Source of the DNA: JALORV01 sp963707445 | Lineage (GTDB): Bacteria > Pseudomonadota > Gammaproteobacteria > Burkholderiales > Burkholderiaceae_F | Reading direction: 5' to 3' | Assembly (NCBI GenBank): GCA_963707445.1 | Contig: CAVPPW010000018.1 | Coordinates: 94,727 to 158,726 of the forward strand | Length of the DNA stretch: 64,000 nt | Shown here: positions 48,568 to 59,400 of the stretch, in pieces | How the letters are laid out: every line of letters starts with the position of its first letter | How positions within the stretch are numbered: the stretch's first letter is position 1 | Program-made: the position numbers and the translations under genes | The notes under the pieces: generated by a model | The model's input: the letters and a program-made list of their open reading frames with translations, nothing else | Databases searched by the model: none | What the model was told of the DNA's origin: nothing

Positions 48568-50256
48568 ATGCAAAGACCGTGGCTGAAACTGTATCCCGAG
48601 GGGATTCCGGCCGAAGTGGACACAACGGCCTACAACTCGCTCAAGCACATCCTGGAGACCAGCTGCCGGCGCTTCGCCGACCTGCCCGCTTACGGGAACA
48701 TGGGCGTGACGATCACGCTATCGCGAACTGGATCAGCTCGAGCCGCGACTTCGGCGCCTACCTGCAGAAGGTGGCGGCGCTCGAGAAGGGCGACCGCTCG
48801 GCGATCATGCTGCCCAACCTGCTGCAGTACCCGATCGCGCTGTTTGGCGCGCAGCGGGCCGGCATCGTGGTAGTGAACACTAACCCCCTGTACACGCGCG
48901 CGCGAACTCGAGCACCAGCTCAAGGACTCCGGTGCCAGCGCGATCGTCGTACTGGAGAACTTTGCGCACACGCTGGAGGAGGTGATCGTGCGCACGCCGG
49001 TGCGGACCGTCATCACGACCCAGATCGGCGACATGTTCCCGGCGTTCAAGCGGATGCTGACCAATCTGGTCGTCAAGCACGTGAAGAAGATGGTGCCCGA
49101 GTGGCATCTGGCGAAGACGATCGGATGGGTCGAGGCCATGGCCGCCGGTCGGACGCAGACGCTGGACGAGGTGCCGGTCCGCCTCGACGACCTCGCGTTC
49201 CTGCAGTACACCGGTGGGACGACCGGCGTGGCCAAGGGCGCGATGCTGACGCAGGCCAACATGGTCGCGAACCTGCAGCAGGTCGCGGCCTGGATCGCGC
49301 GCGACCTCGAGGACGGCAAGGAAGTCGCGATCATCCCGCTGCCGCTGTATCACGTGTTCGCGCTGACCTGCAGCCTCGTCTACGTGAAGATCGGCGCGCG
49401 CATCGAGCTCATCACCAACCCGCGCGATATCCCGGCCTTCGTCGCGACGCTGAAGAAGGTGCCGTTCACGACGATGATTGGCGTCAATACGCTTTACAAC
49501 GCGCTGCTGAACGCACCCGGATTCTCCGATCTCGATCTGAGACGCCTCAAAGTCGCGTCGGCCGGCGGCATGGCCGTGCAGCGCGCGGTGGCCGAACGCT
49601 GGAAGTCGATGACCGGCGTGCCGCTGGTCGAGGGCTACGGCCTGACAGAGACGGCGCCGGTGGCGATCTCCAATCCGCTCAACATCGTCGACTGGACCGG
49701 CAACATCGGCGTGCCGATTCCGTCGACCGAGGCGGCGATCCTCGATGACGACGGCAATGCCTTGCCGGTCGGCGAGGTCGGCGAGATCGCGATCCGCGGA
49801 CCGCAGGTGATGAAGGGCTACTGGCAGCGCCCGGACAGAGACCGCCAAGGTGTTCACCGCGACGGCTGGTTCCGCACCGGTGACATGGGCTTCATGGACG
49901 AGGATGGCCGCTTCAAGATCACCGACCGCAAGAAGGACATGATCATCGTTTCCGGCTTCAAGGTGTTCCCGAACGAGGTCGAGGACGTCGTGATGATGCA
50001 TCCCGGCGTGCTGGAGGTCGCCGCGATCGGCGAGACCGACGAGCGCTCGGGCGAGGTGGTGAAGATCGTCGTCGTGACGAAGGATCCGGCGCTGACCGAG
50101 GCCGCGCTGCTCGAGCACTGCAGGAAGAATCTGACCGCCTACAAGGTGCCGAAGCTGGTCGAGTTCCGCACCGAGCCGCTGCCGAAGACCAACATCGGCA
50201 AGATCCTGCGGCGCGAACTGCGCTCGAAGGCTGCGAAGAAGACCGCCACCGCGTAG
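48568..50256 (+). CDS. Long-chain acyl-CoA ligase, FadD-like (several frameshifts)
   Basis: MQRPWLKLYPEGIPAEVDTT starts after GGAAGGAG. Breaks at about 48717 and 48735 (both inserted bases) and 48900 (ACGGCG read as ACGCGCG) are followed by the full ligase. LQYTGGTTGVAKGAMLT is the P-loop, VEGYGLTETAPVAISNPLNI the acyl-binding motif, FRTGDMGFMDEDGRFKITDR the hinge, and KTNIGKILRRELR the catalytic Lys. A local frame excursion at 49836-49862 spoils RPDETAKVFT but is self-corrected. It should activate fatty acids for degradation or for the acyltransferases nearby. It ends at a terminator. Confidence 0.88.
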
Positions 50257-50270
50257 CGCGACGATGAAGC

Positions 50271-50300
50271 GCCCGGGCGGCCAAGCCCCCGGGCTTTCTC
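50271..50300 (+). terminator. Intrinsic terminator after the acyl-CoA ligase
   Basis: GCCCGGG (50271-50277) pairs with CCCGGGC (50288-50294), followed by TTTCTC. The hairpin begins 14 bp after the stop codon and lies between two convergent genes. Confidence 0.6.
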
Positions 50301-50345
50301 CGGGCGCGGCTTGCCGCGCGCGTCGTTCCATGGCGTGGCCGCGGC

Positions 50346-51397
50346 TCAAGGAGCGGCGCGCTGCCCGCTGCCTGCAGCGCCCGCCGCATCGCGCCGAAGC
50401 GCTTGCGGTACTGCGCCGGCGTCAGCGCGACCTGGCGCCGGAACAGGCGGCCGAAGAAGCCGGCGTCCTCGTAGCCGACCTCGTTGGCGATCGCCTCGAT
50501 CGGCGCGTCGCCCGCTTCGAGCATCTGCTTCGCCTCCTCCAGCCGCAGCGTGTGCACGTACTCGAGCGGCGACATGCCGGTGGCCTGCTGGAAGCGCCGC
50601 TTGAACGAGCGCTCCGGCAGTCCCGAGAGCCGCACCATCGCCGCCACCGGCGCCGGCTCGGGGTAGTGGTCGGCGATCCACGTCTGGCAGCGCGCGATCA
50701 CGGCGTCCTCGACTGGCGCGAGCGCGCGAGCCGCGCGAACGGCTGCTGGCCGATCGTCGTGCCAGTCGATCAGGTTGATGCGCGCCGTCTGCATCGCGAC
50801 TTCGACGCCGGCGAAGCGCGCGATCAGGTACAGCGCCAGGTCGAGCCACGACGTGCCGCCGCCCGCCATCACCAGCCGCTGGCCCTCGCCGGTGACGACC
50901 AGCGCGCGCTGCGGGTGCACGCGGATCGCGCGGATAGCGCGCGCGCATCACGTCGCAGTAGGCCCAGTGCGTGGTCGCGTCGTGGCCGTCGAGCAGGCCG
51001 CGTCTGCGCCAGCAGCATCGCGCCGGAGCAGGCGGTCGCGATCGTCGCGCCCGCGGCGTGGCAGCGCGCGCAGCCACGCGATCTCGGCGGCGAAGCCCGT
51101 CGAGCGGCTCGCCCGGCGGCACCGCGAGTTCGGGCACGCAGACGACGTCCGGCGCCGCGCAGTCGTCGAGCGTCTGCTCGGGCGTGATCCGCACGCCGTT
51201 GGCGGCGGCGAACGGCTCGCGCGAAGCGCGACACCACGCGCCGGCTGCATCAGCGACGGCCCGGGCGCGCCGTCGACGATCACGCCCCAGTCGCGCCCGG
51301 CCGACATCAGGATGTCGTACAGGCCGTAGACCACCGAGGCCGTCACCTCGGGGAACGCGAGGATCGCCACGCGCACCGGGCGCGTGCGCTTCGCCAT
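50346..51397 (-). CDS. GlxA-like regulator: DJ-1/PfpI domain plus AraC helix-turn-helix (frameshifted)
   Basis: MAKRTRPVRVAILAFPEVTA starts a DJ-1/PfpI-like ligand domain (SVVYGLYDILMSAGRDWGVI). Frames change at about 51225, 51110, 51005 and 50940. The C-terminus has AMVRLSGLPERSFKRRFQQA, TGMSPLEYVHTLRLEEAKQM and IANEVGYEDAGFFGRLFRRQ, the two helix-turn-helix units of the AraC family. The intended stop is probably at 50346; as read the last frame runs on past 50000. It is divergent from the sterol desaturase-like gene across 130 bp, so it may control that gene and the homocysteine methyltransferase. Confidence 0.83.
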
Positions 51398-51527
51398 CGA
51401 GACCCCTGCCAGGCCGCGCATGCGTGGCCGAAATGTCGTGTTCGTTGCCGAAACGGCTTTAGTGCCGGGCGCGCCGTCCGGCCCTACCGTCGCGTCCTTC
51501 GCGCATTCAACCAAACGGAGCGCTGTC

Positions 51528-52320
51528 ATGCCATCCCCCATCGAACTGTTGCTCGACCCCGTCTCGCTCACGGTGTTCGGCCATCGTACGGCGCGCTGAT
51601 CGCCTGGGAGGCGCTGGCCCCCGCCCGGCCGCTTGCCCGCCGTGCGCGGCTGGCAGCTGCTCGGCCTCGCGTGCGTTCGCCGCCTACTTCTTCGTCTCGT
51701 CGTACCTGCCGCTGCTGTGGACCGAGCAGCTGGCGCCGTTCCAGCTCTTCGACCTGACCGGGCTGGGCACCTGGGGCGGCGCCGCGGTCGGCCTGCTGGT
51801 CTACGAGTTCGGCGTCTACGCCTGGCACCGCACGATGCACAGCTGCGACCGCGCTGTGGCGCATGTTCCACCAGATGCACCACAGCGCCGAGCGCGTCGA
51901 CACCTACGGCGCGTTCTGGTTCAGCCCGCTCGACATGGTCGGCTGGACCGTGCTCGTCGAGCCTGGCGCTGACGCTGGTCGTCGGCATCACCGCCGAGGC
52001 GACCACGGTCGTGCTGCTGGTCGACGACGCTGCTGGCGGTGTTCCAGCACACCAACGTGCGCACGCCGCAGTGGCTGGGCTACTTCGTGCAGCGGCCGGA
52101 GTCGCACTCGCATCACCACGAGCGCGGCGTGCATGCGCGCAACTACTCGGACCTGCCGGTCTTCGACATGCTGTTCGGCACGTTCCACAACCCGCGCGGC
52201 TTCGCGCCGGCCACGGGCTTCTACGACGGCGCGTCCGCGCGCATCATCGACATGCTGCTGCGCCCGCGACGTCTCGCACGCCACCGGACGCCGGCGCGGC
52301 CGCGCGCGCGCGCCGCCTGA
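51528..52320 (+). CDS. Sterol desaturase/fatty acid hydroxylase family protein (many frameshifts)
   Basis: Reading across frames from MPSPIELLLDPVSLTVF gives membrane helices (GALIAWEALAPARPLPAVRG; AAYFFVSSYLPLLW; WGGAAVGLLVYEFGVYAWHR). The three iron-binding histidine boxes follow: HRTMH, FHQMHHSAERVDTYGAFWFS and SHSHHHERGVHARNYSDLPV. These define the di-iron fatty acid hydroxylase superfamily. About eight single-base insertions (for example TTCGCC read as TTCGGCC) break the gene. Substrate is unknown; hydroxylation of a lipid in the membrane is inferred. It is followed 24 bp later by the homocysteine methyltransferase. Confidence 0.8.
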
Positions 52321-52344
52321 TCCTCGGCTTCCGGAGGAATCGCC

Positions 52345-53302
52345 ATGAGCACTGTACCGCAATCAACTGCCGCAACTCGGCGATCGCCTGTTCATGACCG
52401 ACGGCGGCCTGGAGACGACGTTCATCTTTCACGACGGCATCGACCTGCCGTACTTCGCCGCCTTCGACCTGCTGAAGGACGCCGCGGGCACCGAGCGCCT
52501 GCGCCGCTACTACGACGCGCTACGCCGAGATCGCCGCCGAGCACGGCCTCGGCATGGTGCTCGAGAGCGCCGACCTGGCGCGCCAGCCGCGACTGGGGCG
52601 CGAAGCTCGGCTACGACGCCGCGGCGCTGGACGCACGCCAACCGCACAGGCGATCGACCTGATGCTCGAGATCCGCGCGACGTTCGAAGCGCCCGACGCG
52701 GCCGATGGTGATCAGCGGCAACATCGGCCCGCGCGGCGACGGCTATCGCGCCGAGCCGCGCGATGAGCGTCGACCGAGGCGCGCGACTACCACGCCGCGC
52801 AGATCGACACCTTCGCCGACACCGCCGCCGACATGGTGGCGGCGTTCACGATGAACTACGTCGAGGAAGCGGTCGGCATCGCGCAGGCGGCGCGCGGCCG
52901 CCGGCATGCCGCTCGCGGTCTCGTTCACGCTCGAGACCGACGGCCGGCTGCCGAGCGGCGACACGCTCGGCGACGCGATCGCGCGCACCGACGACGCGTC
53001 CGACGGCCATCCCGGCGTACTACATGATCAACTGCGCGCACCCGACGCACTTCGAGCGCGTGCTCGATGCCAGGCGCGCCGTGGCTGCGATCGCATCCGC
53101 GGCCTGCGCGCCAACGCCTCGCGCCGCAGCCATGCCGAGCTCGACGAGAGCACCGATCTCGACGACGGCGATCCCGAGCGAGCTCGGCGGCCAGTACCGC
53201 GCACTGCGGCCGCTGCTGCCGCAAGCTGTCGGTGGTCGGCGGCTGCTGCGGCACCGACCATCGCCACGTGGCGTCGGTGTGCGCCGCGCTGCCGCGGCGT
53301 AG
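52345..53302 (+). CDS. Homocysteine S-methyltransferase family protein (many frameshifts)
   Basis: Across frames: FMTDGGLETTFIFHDGIDLP, YFAAFDLLKDAAGTERLRRY, DTFADTAADMVAAFTMNYVE, MPLAVSFTLETDGRLPSGDT and YYMINCAHPTHFERVLDA. The C-terminus has SVVGGCCGTDHRHVASVCAA, whose GGCCGT holds two of the zinc-binding Cys, with Cys in INCAHP the third. The enzyme moves a methyl group from a donor such as S-methylmethionine or betaine to homocysteine. About eight inserted bases break it (CC to CGC, CC to CAC). It probably shares a transcript with the hydroxylase upstream. Confidence 0.83.
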
Positions 53303-53309
53303 AAACGCG

Positions 53310-53337
53310 CGGCGCGCCGGCGATGCCCGGCGCGCCG
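53310..53337. terminator. GC-rich hairpin between convergent genes
   Basis: CGGCGCGCCGG and CCGGCGCGCCG form an 11-bp perfect stem with a 6-nt loop, lying 7 bp after the methyltransferase stop and just before the convergent DoxX stop. T-tracts are lacking, but position and stem strength favour a bidirectional terminator. Confidence 0.5.
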
Positions 53338-53340
53338 CGT

Positions 53341-53814
53341 TCAGCGCAGGCCGAAAACGCGATCGAGCGTGTAGCGGCCACCGCCGCGGGCGGCGAGATA
53401 CAGCAGCGCCGCGGCCCACACCAGATGCGTCGGCCACGCGAGCGGATAGACGAACACTTCGATCACCGCGTCATCCCGAGCAGCGCCAGCGCCGACGCGC
53501 GCGTGGCGAGGCCGAGCACGAGCAGCAGCGGGAACAGGTGCTCCGCATACGCGGCGAGATGGGCCGCGAGTTCGGGCGGCAGCAGCGGCAGCTTGTACTC
53601 GTCGGCGAACAATGCAACCGCGCTGTCCGTGACAGTCAGCCAGCCCTCGACCTTGGTGCGGCCGGACAGCCAGAACACGGCGCCGATGCCGAGCCGCGCC
53701 GCGATGGCGATCAGGTCGTGGCCGATCAGCGCCTCCAGCCGTTCGGCGCCGCGGTTGTACAGCGCGCGCAGGCCGGATACCGCCGGCGCGGCCTGCATCG
53801 GGAAGCGAGTTCAT
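53341..53814 (-). CDS. DoxX family membrane protein, bufferin operon (two frameshifts)
   Basis: The likely start is the ATG at 53814, overlapping the upstream stop (ATGA): MNSLP. After a shift this joins MQAAPAVSGLRALYNRGAER, LIAIAARLGIGAVFWLSGRT, HLAAYAEHLFPLLLVLGLAT and, after a break near 53468, VIEVFVYPLAWPTHLVWAAA and YTLDRVFGLR. Four membrane helices fit DoxX. The span is divisible by three, so two shifts cancel. DoxX is the usual last member of DUF2282/DUF692/DUF2063 operons (HvfD/GigD); its exact role is not known. Confidence 0.82.
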   Translation of the reverse strand: MNSLPDAGRAGGIRPARAVQPRRRTAGGADRPRPDRHRGAARHRRRVLAVRPHQGRGLADCHGQRGCIVRRRVQAAAAAARTRGPSRRVCGAPVPAAARARPRHARVGAGAARDDAVIEVFVYPLAWPTHLVWAAALLYLAARGGGRYTLDRVFGLR

Positions 53815-54594
53815 GAAGAATTCTCCAGGGCAAGGGGCCGCAGCCAGGTCAGCGCACCCGCGCGCAGCAGTTGGTGTACAAGGGCCGCGAGATCGACCCC
53901 GGGGTCGGCGGCGAGCGCGGCGGCCACGGCATCCGCCACGCTTGCACCGCCGCCGCTGGCGTCGAGCAGGACGACGCCACCGCGCGACAGCGCCTCGACC
54001 TGCACCGGGCCCACGGGTCGCGTGATCAGCGCGCCCTCGCCGGTCCAGCCGATCGTGGCGGGATCCTCGTCGTGCGGATGGCGATTGCGGCGCCAGAGCG
54101 TGGTTATCGGCCAGTCGGCGTGCCACGCCCAGCGAGCCGCCGGATGCACGACGAGCCCGACCACGGTCATGGCCGACGCATCGAGCGCGGCGAGCGCGGC
54201 GGGATCGAGCAGCGGCGCATCGGCCGCCGCATGCGCCTCCGTCCAGGCGCGATCGATGCGCGCGACCGCCCCGAGATAAGGAACCGCCTGCGCCGGCTCG
54301 AAGGTGTCGAGGAAGTCGGGGAAGCCGGCGCCGTACATCAGCAGTGACGGCTCCGACGGCAGGTGCGCGCGGGCGTAGACCGCGGCGGCCGCACGCAGCC
54401 ACTGCTCACCGACCACGCGTTCGATGGCCGGGTAATTCGGCCTGCAGCGCGTCGATGCACGCCTTCATCACCGTGTTGCGGTACACGGCGAACCCCGGCT
54501 GCCGCACCAGCCGCGCGACGGCCTCTGAAGCCGCCTGCGGATCGTCGGCGAGCAGCGCGGACGCGAACGCGTCCTGGAAAGCGGCGAGCTCCAT
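53811..54594 (-). CDS. bufC: DUF2063 protein, BufC/HvfC partner of the DUF692 oxidase (one frameshift)
   Basis: MELAAFQDAFASALLADDPQ and VRQPGFAVYRNTVMKACIDA are typical DUF2063 N-terminal sequence. A shift at about 54430 (CCGGCC read as CCCGGCC) continues with VVGEQWLRAAAAVYARAHLP, LLMYGAGFPDFLDTFEPAQA and a C-terminal domain ending TWLRPLALENSS. The family supplies the recognition protein that presents the precursor peptide to the DUF692 iron oxidase. It overlaps the oxidase stop and the DoxX start, so the three are co-translated. Confidence 0.85.
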
Positions 54595-55432
54595 CAGGCG
54601 CGAGTATGTTCTGCGGCGCGCCATCGCCCACAACACGTGCGCGCCGTCGCGCTCGCGCCGCAGCTCGTCGAACGTCGGCACGTTCTCGTCGCGCTCGATC
54701 AGTGTCGGCCACGCACCGATCCGCGCGATCAGGTGTTCGACAGTGTCCAGACCGCCGGGGCGATCGGCAGCATCGTGCGAGTCGATCAGCAGGGCGGCGC
54801 CGAGCTTCGGATCGGCACTGTGGCCCGCCAGATGAACCTCGGCGACGAGCTCGGCCGGCACCGCGTCGATGAACGACGCTCGCGGCGAATTGCAGGTTGT
54901 TGGCACTGACGTGCACGTTGTTGACGTCGAGCAGCAGTGCACAGCCGCTGCGCCGCGCGATCTCGACCAGGAATTCGACCTCGCCATACTCGTGCGTGTC
55001 GAACTGCAGGTAGTGCGACGGATTTTCGAGCGCAATCTTCCGCCCGATCCGCTCCTGCACACGCGTGATGTTGTCGACCACCCGCCGCAGCGCGTCGGCG
55101 GTGCGCGGCACCGGCAGCAGGTCAGGTCGATAGACGCCCTGCCAGGTGCTCCAGGCCAGATGCTCCGACACGAGCGCCGGCTCGATGCGTTCGACCAGCG
55201 CGGCGAGCCGCTTCAGATGCTCCTCGTCCGGCGGTGCGTCGGCCGCCAGCGACAGCGCGACGCCGTGCAGCGAGACCGCGTGCGACGCGCGGATGCGCTC
55301 GAGCCAGGCCAGCCGCGGTCCGCCGTCGACCATGTAGTTTTCGGCATGCACCTCGAACCACAAGCCCGGGGCTGCGCAGGCGTGCGCGGCCTCGAAATGC
55401 TGCGGCTTCAGGCCCAGCCCGGCGCTCAACAT
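54594..55432 (-). CDS. bufB: DUF692 multinuclear non-heme iron oxidase, BufB/HvfB (frameshifted)
   Basis: MLSAGLGLKPQHFEAAHACA begins a TIM-barrel DUF692 protein. Metal ligands of the family are visible: WFEVHAENYM, AVSLHGVALSLA, LVSEHLAWSTWQGVYRPDLL, IALENPSHYLQFDTHEYGEV and LLLDVNNVHVSANNLQFAAS. A shift near 54885 gives FIDAVPAELVAEVHLAGHSA and DENVPTFDELRRERDGAHVL. The intended stop is the TGA at 54594-54596, overlapping the next ATG. Such enzymes modify cysteines of DUF2282 peptides (thiooxazole/oxazolone-type chemistry) so that they bind copper. The substrate gene is 93 bp upstream. Confidence 0.88.
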
Positions 55433-55525
55433 CAGTTTGCTGCGAGCATCGCGAGGCGCGGCGCGCGCCGCGCCTGTACCGTTCCAGGGGAGGCGGCGCG
55501 GCGCGGCCGCAGCCGGGCTTGCGCA

Positions 55526-55813
55526 TCAGGTCTTGATCGGCGTCAGCGAGCCTTTGCCCTTCGGGGTCGTCATCGACGTGCAGGTGCCCTTCGGGACCGC
55601 CTTCCACGCATTGCCCTGGTAATCGACCTTCGAGGTTCCCGCGCACGTGGTGCCGGGGCCGGCTTCGCAGTCGTTCTGGCCAGCCTTGGCGACGCCGTAG
55701 CACTTCTCGGTGCCCGCCTTCTTGTCAGCACCCTTGTCCTGCGCCATGGCGGCGCCCGCGACGACGGCGGCCAGCGCGAACGCGGTGACAGCCAGTGAAT
55801 GACGATGGTTCAT
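55526..55813 (-). CDS. bufA: Bufferin-type precursor peptide (DUF2282, BufA/HvfA)
   Basis: The intact 95-residue protein has a Sec signal (MNHRHSLAVTAFALAAVVAG...AMAQ). The DUF2282 core reads KCYGVAKAGQNDCEAGPGTT and CAGTSKVDYQGNAWKAVPKG. Four Cys (38, 49, 57, 78) are spaced as in the copper-buffering RiPPs called bufferins. The encoded peptide would be modified by the DUF692/DUF2063 pair, exported and used to sequester copper (or gold) in the periplasm. It opens the operon; a 93-bp gap follows, then the oxidase. The start at 55813 is set by the signal peptide. Confidence 0.9.
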   Translation of the reverse strand: MNHRHSLAVTAFALAAVVAGAAMAQDKGADKKAGTEKCYGVAKAGQNDCEAGPGTTCAGTSKVDYQGNAWKAVPKGTCTSMTTPKGKGSLTPIKT

Positions 55814-55978
55814 GCACGATCTCCTGTGGGTTGGCGTTCCGCTCCGGTCGGCAGCGCGGTCCGGCACACTAGTCGCCGTTCCGGCCCGATCATTACATTG
55901 CGGACGTGCAAATTTTGCAGCGCCGATCCGGGCGGCTGAGCGCGCCGGAAAACCGGTCCGGACGTCGGGTCGCAGCGT

Positions 55979-56434
55979 TCAGCGGAGCGCGACGCGCGCG
56001 GACGGCTCGAGCGGGGCGGAGCGCAGTGCACGCTCCCGCGCCGCTTCCGCCAGGATTCGCGGCAGGTCCTCGATGCCGTAAGGCTTCGACCAGGTGATGA
56101 CGGAATCCGGCGGCGCGGCTGCGCGCCCGATCGGCCGTCATGCCGAACCCGCTCATCGCGATGGCATACATCGGCCGCGGCAGTCGCAGGCGCTCCAGCA
56201 GTTGCCAGCCGTCGCCGTCCGGCAGGCCGATGTCGGAGATCAGCACGTCGCAGTCCGCGTCGGGCAGTTGCCGCAACGCCTCGTCCATCGTCGTCGACGA
56301 CAGCGCGGTGTGACCGAGCGATTCGAGCAGGATGCACAGCAACGTGCGCGTGTCTTCGTGGTTCTCGACGACGAAGACGCGCAGGCGGCCAACCGTCGGC
56401 GCAACGCCGTTTTTCGGACCGCCTCGTTCGCCAT
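55979..56434 (-). CDS. Response regulator, single receiver domain (frameshifts)
   Basis: The start is MANEAVRK at 56434, 12 bp after the kinase stop. After a break near 56410 the receiver reads GRLRVFVVENHEDTRTLLCI, MDEALRQLPDADCDVLISDI (phospho-acceptor Asp in ISDIGLPDGDGW), MYAIAMSGFGMTADRARSRA and, after a break near 56085, KPYGIEDLPRILAEAARERA (conserved Lys), ending SARVALR. No output domain is present, so it would act as a phosphorelay or protein-interaction regulator. It is paired with the kinase upstream. Confidence 0.8.
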
Positions 56435-56446
56435 GCGTAACCCTTC

Positions 56447-59400
56447 TCAGGTCAGGGGCAGCGTGATCGTGATCGTCGTGCCGCGGTTGGTGCCGGCGCT
56501 CTCCGCGGTCATCGTGCCGTCGTGAGCGTCCACCGTCGCCTTGGCGATGGCAAGCCCCAGTCCCAGTCCGCCGAATTCGCGCGTGATGCGGTCGCTGCCC
56601 TGGGCAAAGGCGTCGAACACCCGCGCCAGCCGCTCCGGCTCGATGCCGATCCCGGTGTCGGCAACGACCAGGCGGAAGCGGTTGCCGTCGTTGCTGGTCG
56701 TCACGATGATGTCCGCGCCGCGCGGCGAGAACTTGGACGCGTTCTTCACGACGTTCCAGACCACGTGTTGCAGCCGGCGGAAGTCCCCTTCGATGCGGGT
56801 CCGCGGCGCGTTCAGCGCCACCTTCAGCTGTTGCGACTTGGCGCGGATGTCGTTCTCGCAGATCTCCAGTGTGCCGCGGATCGCCTCGTGCGCGTCCATC
56901 GGCTCGCGCAGCACCTGCAGCTGACCGCGCGCGATGCGGGTCAGGTCGAGCAGGTCGTCGATGAAGTGCGCCTCGATGCGCACGTTGCGGTTGATGGCCT
57001 CGATCGCTTCGCGCACGGGCTCGGGCAGGTCGGGCGCAGCAACAGCGTCTGCGCCGCCACCAGAACCGGGGTCAACGGCGTGCGCAGTTCATGCGACAGG
57101 ACGGCCAGGAAGTCGTCCTTGCGCAGTAGTCGGCTCTCCATCTCGAATGGGGTGCCAATGCGGACGAGCCGGTCGAACAGCTCACTCTCGCGGCGCCGGT
57201 CCTCCGAGTGCATCAGGTCATGCAGGTGCCGCGAGTGCAGCTCCTCGTCGCTGAAGCCGGTGAATTCACCGAAGCGGCGATTGGTGAGCGTGATGCACCC
57301 CGCCAGATCCATATGCACGACGCCCGCCGACACCGCGCACCATTGCCCTGAACTGCTGCTCGGACTCGCGCAGCGCGTCCTCGGCGTGCTTGCGCGCCGT
57401 GATGTCGAGGAACGTGAAGACGACGCCGCCGATGCGGTCCTCGATGGTGCGGTACGGCAGCGCACGCGCCAGGAACCAGTGGTCACCGGCGCGCGCTTCG
57501 CGCCGTGACTGCTCGAGACGCTCGACGACATGGCTGGCGTCGTCGAGCATCTGCGGATAGTCGATGCGCGGCGACAGGTCGGAAAGCGGCCGTCCGATAT
57601 CGAGTCGGGATCAAGTGAAAAGCGGCACCGCAGTCGGCGTGTACCGCATGATGTTGAGCTCGCGGTCGAGAAGAGACGGCGGCGATCGCGCTGGCCGGCA
57701 TCAGGTTCTGCAGGTCCGCGTTGGCATGCGCGCAGTTCGCTCGACCTTGCCCTTCGAGCTCGAGCGTCGACGGTAGAAAGCTCCTCGTTGATCGACTGGC
57801 AGCTCTTCGCGACCCGTCTCGAGCTCCTCAGCGGCCGAGCGCAGCCTCCTCGTTCATCGCCTGCAGCTCTTCGTCGCTCGCCTTCAGCTCCTCGGTCGAG
57901 CCTTCGTACTGCTGCACGGTGTCGCGCAGGTGCGCCTTCAGCTCGCTCGATCTCGCGCTCGCAACCGGCGCGCGGTGTCAGTCGTTTCGGGGCGCGGGCC
58001 GGTGTCCTCCGCGACCTGGCGCGGTCTGCTCGTGTTCGAACACAACGAGCAACACGTCGGGCGCGACTTCCTCCGCTCGGCGTCACGCGCAGATCGACCG
58101 AGACACGCCGGCCCTCGAGTTCGACCGGCACCTGGTAGACGAACGCGGGCGAGCGGCTCTGTGCCGCGCGGTACAGCGCGGCACGCAGTTCGATGCGCAG
58201 CATCGGCGTGCACCGCGCGCAGCAGATCGGTCGTCGGCTCGCCGCTGGCAAACCGCAGGAAGCGTCCGGCGACTATCGACACACGCAGCATCTCGCGCTC
58301 GGCATCGACGAGCACCGACGGCGGCGCAACGCGCTCGATCAACTCGCCGCGCAGCTCGCCCCAGGACACGGCGCGCCGCCGCGGCCAGTCGCGCTCAGTG
58401 GTGGTGGCGTTCGACCGTCTCGACCTCGGCCTGCGCCTCGGCGCTGCGCACGCTGGTCGAGCATTCGCGCCAGCGCGCTGGCTCCGGCCGGTACCGGCCA
58501 TCCGGGCCGTGACGCCGGCCGCCTGGACGCAGAGTCGGCTCTTCTTGTCGAGCGGCGCGAACAGTCCGCTGTCGTCGTCGACGGCCTCGGACACGCCGAG
58601 AAACAGACGACCCTCGGGGCGCAGCGCGAAGAACGCATGATGCTGAACAACTGATGCTGCGCGTCGCGGTTCGAGGTAGATCAGCAGATTGCGGCAGCAG
58701 ATGAGGTCGAGCCGCGAAAACGGCGAGTCGCGCATCACGTCGTGCAACGCAAAGAGCACTCTGTTTCGCGATACTTCGCGGCGGCACCCGGTATCCGTGG
58801 CGCTCCCTGGTGAAGAAACCCTCGAGCCGATCCTCCTGACACGTCTTCGGCCGCAACGACTTCGGGGAATACGCCTTCGCGCTCCGACGCGGATCGCGTC
58901 CTCGTCGAGATCGGTCGCGAAGATCTGTATGCGCGGTGGCGCCGGGATCCGGCGCGCGTATTCGGCACAGCAGGTGATCGCGCATCGAATAGGCCTCCTC
59001 GCTGGTCGCGCACGCCGGAACCGAGACGCGGATCGCGTCGCTCATCGACTCGGTCATCGAACAGTCGCGGGAGGTGGTTTGCGAGCACTTCAAAGGCATT
59101 CGCGCTCGCGGAAGAAGTTGGTGACGCTGATCAGCATGTCCTGCAGCAGCGCACCGGCTTCCCCGGCATTCGTGCGCAGGACCGCGAGGTAAGCCGGCAG
59201 TTCGGTCGACGCCGTCGAACTGCATGCGGCGGCCGATGCGGCGCAAGATGGTCGCGCGCTCGTAGTACGAGAAGTCGCGGCCCGTTCGCGTGCGCAGGAA
59301 CGCGAGCACCTCGCTGCAGTTCCGCTTCCTCTCGCTGGCGCGGGACGGCTCGCTCGGCTTCGGCTCGTCTTCGGGCGGCAGCTTGAGCGCCCGTCGAGGA

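Noticed and set aside
49958..50920. Extended C-terminus of the AraC-type regulator reaching under the acyl-CoA ligase
   Set aside because: The helix-turn-helix ends near 50380, and the rest is Arg-rich shadow of the ligase and terminator; the intended stop is at 50346.
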